A DNA stretch of 17,722 nt from an uncultured bacterium (lineage in GTDB: Bacteria; Bacillota; Clostridia; Lachnospirales; Lachnospiraceae), in contig CAJMSZ010000044.1 of NCBI GenBank assembly GCA_905216215.1, forward strand, positions 1 to 17,722. Direction: 5' to 3'. Position numbers and translations under genes: made by a program. The stretch's first letter is position 1; each line of letters begins with the position of its first letter. The notes under the pieces were generated by a model. That model had not been told where the DNA came from, searched no databases, and was given only the letters and a program-made list of their open reading frames with translations. This document shows, piece by piece, positions 15,210 through 17,722 of this stretch.

Positions 15210-15481
15210 TCGTTTTTTTCCTCCTCTGCCTGAGTAATGACATTGGAATATGCTGTCTTTGCAGACACTCCTTTCAAATGTCCAATTTTTCCTGACAATG
15301 CACTGATGGTGTTCTGCGGTGCATCAATGACAATACTGATAACACTGACACCCTTGGCACAATGCGGAATTCCCATTCTGCCGATAATGTACTGCCTCGC
15401 CTCATGAAAGAGGCTGTTTAATTTTTCAATGCTCTCTTCTTGTTCAACAATCACTGAAATAACGGCTACTCTGGTTTCCAT
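15206..15481 (-). CDS. TM1266-type small regulator (iron-only hydrogenase system family)
   Basis: This 91-residue protein matches the TM1266 family, ACT-like/NikR C-terminal-like domains annotated as putative regulators of [FeFe] hydrogenase systems. It shows TRVAVISVIVEQ (3-14), a FHEARQYIIGRMGIPH block and the typical GVSVISIVIDAPQNTISALSGKIGHLKGVSAKTAYS C-terminal half (cited as family signature). No DNA-binding domain is present, so direct transcription control is doubtful; it may sense or bind a ligand or metal. The start at 15481 has a GGAGGAATT site; the gap after hypE is 17 bases. Its stop overlaps the TTG start of the NifH-like gene. Confidence 0.88.
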   Translation of the reverse strand: METRVAVISVIVEQEESIEKLNSLFHEARQYIIGRMGIPHCAKGVSVISIVIDAPQNTISALSGKIGHLKGVSAKTAYSNVITQAEEEKND

Positions 15482-15498
15482 ACTCCAATTCCTCCTGT

Positions 15499-16506
15499 TT
15501 AACAGATTCTTGGCAAAAGTTCTCCACCCGGCTGTGGAAGCAGTGCCTGTGTTCCAATTTCTGTCTCCAGGATCACTCTTCCTGCCTCTTCTGCAATTAC
15601 CTCGCCAATAATGGCTGCATCTGCAGAATATGGGCATTTACGCAGGGTCTCAACAATTCCTTCTGCCTCTTCTTTTGGTGCCATAATAACAAGTCTTCCT
15701 TCGCAGGCAAGATATAACGGTTCCAGTCCCAGCATGCCGCAGACTCCTTTTACTTCTGGTTTTACCGGAACCTCTTTTGCATTCAAACGAATGCCCACTT
15801 TGCTCTGTCCGGCAATTTCGTATAATACAGTTCCTACACCGCCTCTTGTGGCATCACGAATCACATGCAGATTATGTGTGGTATCCATAACTGCCTTTAC
15901 TGTCCCCCACAAAGGTGCACAGTCACTGGTAACGTCTGCATCAATTCCAAAGTCTTCTCTCTCTAGAAGGATGGTACATCCGTGACGTCCGATATCTCCG
16001 GTTACAATAATCGCGTCTCCCGGTTTTGCCAGTTCTCCGCCAACATTCACGCCTTCTTCAATCTCACCCATTCCGGTGGTAGTAATAAAGACTCCATCTA
16101 CCTGTCCTTTACCGGCAACCTTTGTATCACCGGATACAATATGTACACCAGCTTCTTTTGCCGTTTTTTCCATTGCGGCCGCAATTTCTTCCAGTTTTTC
16201 CATTGGAAATCCTTCTTCGATAACAAAGGCACAGGTCAGATACAATGGCTTTGCACCCATACATGCAAGGTCGTTCACTGTTCCGCAAATGGACAGCTTT
16301 CCGATATTTCCTCCCGGGAAAAATGCAGGAGATACAATAAATCCATCTGTAGAAACTGCCATCCTTCCCTTTGGCGGTACTAATACTGCCGCATCATCTT
16401 CTGTCAGATCCGAATTTGCAAAATGTGCTGCAAACACTTGATGAATCAATTCAGAGGTCTGTTTTCCACCGGCACCGTGTGCCATTGTAACTGTTTTATT
16501 TTCCAT
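15499..16506 (-). CDS. hypE: Hydrogenase maturation protein HypE
   Basis: HypE takes a carbamoyl group from HypF onto its C-terminal cysteine and dehydrates it with ATP to a thiocyanate, the source of cyanide ligands for the iron of [NiFe] hydrogenase. The 335 residues show the PurM/SelD-like fold: MAHGAGGKQTSELI (8-21), DDAAVL, STDGF, GTVNDLACMGA and RDATRGGVGTVLYEIA. The C-terminus is PRIC with the essential terminal cysteine, so it should be active. The ATG at 16506 follows an AGAAGGA site; the gap after hypD is 17 bases. No hypF is inside the window. Confidence 0.96.
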   Translation of the reverse strand: MENKTVTMAHGAGGKQTSELIHQVFAAHFANSDLTEDDAAVLVPPKGRMAVSTDGFIVSPAFFPGGNIGKLSICGTVNDLACMGAKPLYLTCAFVIEEGFPMEKLEEIAAAMEKTAKEAGVHIVSGDTKVAGKGQVDGVFITTTGMGEIEEGVNVGGELAKPGDAIIVTGDIGRHGCTILLEREDFGIDADVTSDCAPLWGTVKAVMDTTHNLHVIRDATRGGVGTVLYEIAGQSKVGIRLNAKEVPVKPEVKGVCGMLGLEPLYLACEGRLVIMAPKEEAEGIVETLRKCPYSADAAIIGEVIAEEAGRVILETEIGTQALLPQPGGELLPRIC

Positions 16507-16523
16507 GATATTTTCCTTCTTTC

Positions 16524-17579
16524 TTATGAGTACTGATAATATGCAGAACATGCTCCTTCACCGGATACCATACATGCTCCGACCGGATGCTGCGGAGTGC
16601 AGCCCTTTCCAAACATTTTACAATCGGACGGTTTACATTTTCCCTGCAACACATCGCCACAGCGACAGGCTGGATTTGGTTTTCCTTCAATTTTCGGCAT
16701 CTGATACTTGATACGTGCATCGAAATCCTGCCATTCTTCCTTCAGCTTCATTCCCGAAGCCGGAATCACACCCAGGCCCCGCCATTCACAGTCGCAGGCT
16801 TCCATCATCTCGTCCACAAGAACCTGTGCCTCCTTACTTCCATCCTGCGTTACTACACGCGGATAGCAGTTTACAAAAAATGATTTGCCCTCCTGAAATT
16901 TTGCAAGCGCAACTGCAATCGCTGTCATCAGTTCTTTGGCGGTAAACCCTGCCACGACACCGCTGATTCCCTCATCTGCAAGTGCTTCACACAGGTGTGT
17001 TCCAGTAATAGCATTTACATGACCGGGATATAGAAAGACATCTGCACTGTTCTTTAATGCTTCATAGGCCTGTGGCATTGTCTTATTTGCAACCAGCAGT
17101 GAGTAATTCTCCAGACCGTCCTCCTTGGCGGCTTTTACAGACAAACACCCTGCCGGTGTTGTGGTTTCAAATCCTACTGACAGAAAGGTTACTTGTTCTT
17201 CCGGATGTTCTCTAGCATATTTTTCTGCATCTGCAGGCGAATATACAATCCGAATCTTTGCCCCCTGTTCACGGGCGCCTGCCAGGCTCATCTTCGTTCC
17301 CGGCACACGGACTAAATCTCCAAAGGTACAGATAGTAACTCCTTTCTCTAATGCCAGATAGATTGCTTCATCAATAAAGCTGACCGGTGTTACACATACC
17401 GGACATCCCGGACCAGAAATCAGTTCTACCTGCTCCGGCAGCAATTTACGGATTCCCAGGCGGAAAATCTCATGGGTATGGGTGCCGCATACTTCCATAA
17501 TCCGCACGGCAGGGCCATCGTAATTTTCAATGATCTCTCTGGCAGTTTTCTTTTTGTTTTCACTTTTCGCCTCTTCCAT
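16524..17579 (-). CDS. hypD: Hydrogenase maturation protein HypD
   Basis: HypD is the iron-sulfur scaffold on which, with HypC, the Fe(CN)2CO unit is assembled. The 351 residues include C31-GTHTHE (31-37), GPGC59PVC62VTP and the conserved FGDLVRVPGT and VGFETTTPA blocks. The C-terminal [4Fe-4S] region has cysteines at 305, 307, 315, 320, 327, 336 and 344, including the GAC terminal repeat. All expected catalytic and cluster cysteines are present. The ATG overlaps the hypC stop (TAATG), so the two are translationally coupled, matching the known HypC-HypD complex. Confidence 0.97.
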   Translation of the reverse strand: MEEAKSENKKKTAREIIENYDGPAVRIMEVCGTHTHEIFRLGIRKLLPEQVELISGPGCPVCVTPVSFIDEAIYLALEKGVTICTFGDLVRVPGTKMSLAGAREQGAKIRIVYSPADAEKYAREHPEEQVTFLSVGFETTTPAGCLSVKAAKEDGLENYSLLVANKTMPQAYEALKNSADVFLYPGHVNAITGTHLCEALADEGISGVVAGFTAKELMTAIAVALAKFQEGKSFFVNCYPRVVTQDGSKEAQVLVDEMMEACDCEWRGLGVIPASGMKLKEEWQDFDARIKYQMPKIEGKPNPACRCGDVLQGKCKPSDCKMFGKGCTPQHPVGACMVSGEGACSAYYQYS

Positions 17580-17722
17580 TATAAAAATTCCTCCATGAGC
17601 TGATCTGTTTCACTGTCATCTTCATCCGTAATTTTTGCAATTGCAACTCCCGCATGAACCATAACATAATCTCCCGGCTCCAGTTCATCCAGAAGCTGGG
17701 CAGAAACCTCTCTTTTTGCACC
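17579..17722 (-). CDS. hypC: Hydrogenase maturation chaperone HypC, C-terminal part (cut by right edge)
   Basis: The last 47 residues are visible, from GAKREVSAQLLDELEPGDY through VMVHAGVAIAKI to MEEFL. The PGDYVMVHAG-AI block is the HypC/HybG signature. The N-terminal MC motif, which carries the iron-binding cysteine, lies outside the window. HypC shuttles the Fe(CN)2CO unit with HypD, whose gene starts one base before this stop codon ends. Confidence 0.9.
   Translation of the reverse strand, partial: GAKREVSAQLLDELEPGDYVMVHAGVAIAKITDEDDSETDQLMEEFL

Overview
The window looks like a chromosomal segment from a Gram-positive, anaerobic, gut-type clostridium, most likely Lachnospiraceae. The basis is a PolC-type replicase directly behind ispG, strong G-rich Shine-Dalgarno sites before almost every gene, moderate-to-low G+C, and oxygen-sensitive metalloenzyme genes. 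This is inference from gene content; no taxonomic search was possible. Coding density is high. No stretch over 300 bases lacks a gene; the longest gaps are about 3471-3680 (divergent promoter region) and 10885-11050 (promoter and leader). No tRNA, rRNA, CRISPR array or insertion sequence was seen.

Layout. (a) 1-3540, minus strand: a near-consensus promoter reads into a small membrane protein, ispG (isoprenoid synthesis) and polC (replicative polymerase, cut off by the left edge). The polC message carries a perfect 14-bp hairpin with a GAAA loop just inside the coding region. (b) 3681-4034, plus: a small XRE-type regulator whose stop codon overlaps that of the convergent gene. (c) 4031-7539: a vitamin B6 module. 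A MocR/PdxR-type regulator diverges from pyridoxal/pyridoxamine kinase, an ECF-type vitamin transporter S component and a small radical SAM protein, closed by a bidirectional terminator. (d) 7641-11016, minus: a housekeeping run of mnmM-type tRNA methyltransferase, DUF2156 protein, PLP aminotransferase and small multidrug-export-like membrane protein, behind its own promoter. (e) 11051-17722, minus: hypC-hypD-hypE, a TM1266-type small regulator, a NifH-like ATPase and two nitrogenase-component-1-like proteins, closely spaced or overlapping, followed by a short-chain dehydrogenase.

Region (e) is the most interesting part. HypC, HypD and HypE normally build the Fe(CN)2CO group of [NiFe] hydrogenase, and TM1266-type proteins are normally linked to [FeFe] hydrogenase. 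Here they share an apparent operon with a complete but minimal three-gene nitrogenase-like reductase, with no hydrogenase or nif cofactor genes in view. The electron donor ATPase keeps its P-loop and both cluster cysteines. The two catalytic-type subunits keep only part of the classical cysteine set, and one ends in a Cys-x-Cys-Cys tail. That fits a reductase for a substrate other than N2, or a cofactor-building enzyme. The final dehydrogenase resembles bacterial 7-alpha-hydroxysteroid dehydrogenases, and its ribosome-binding site can be sealed by a long-range hairpin.
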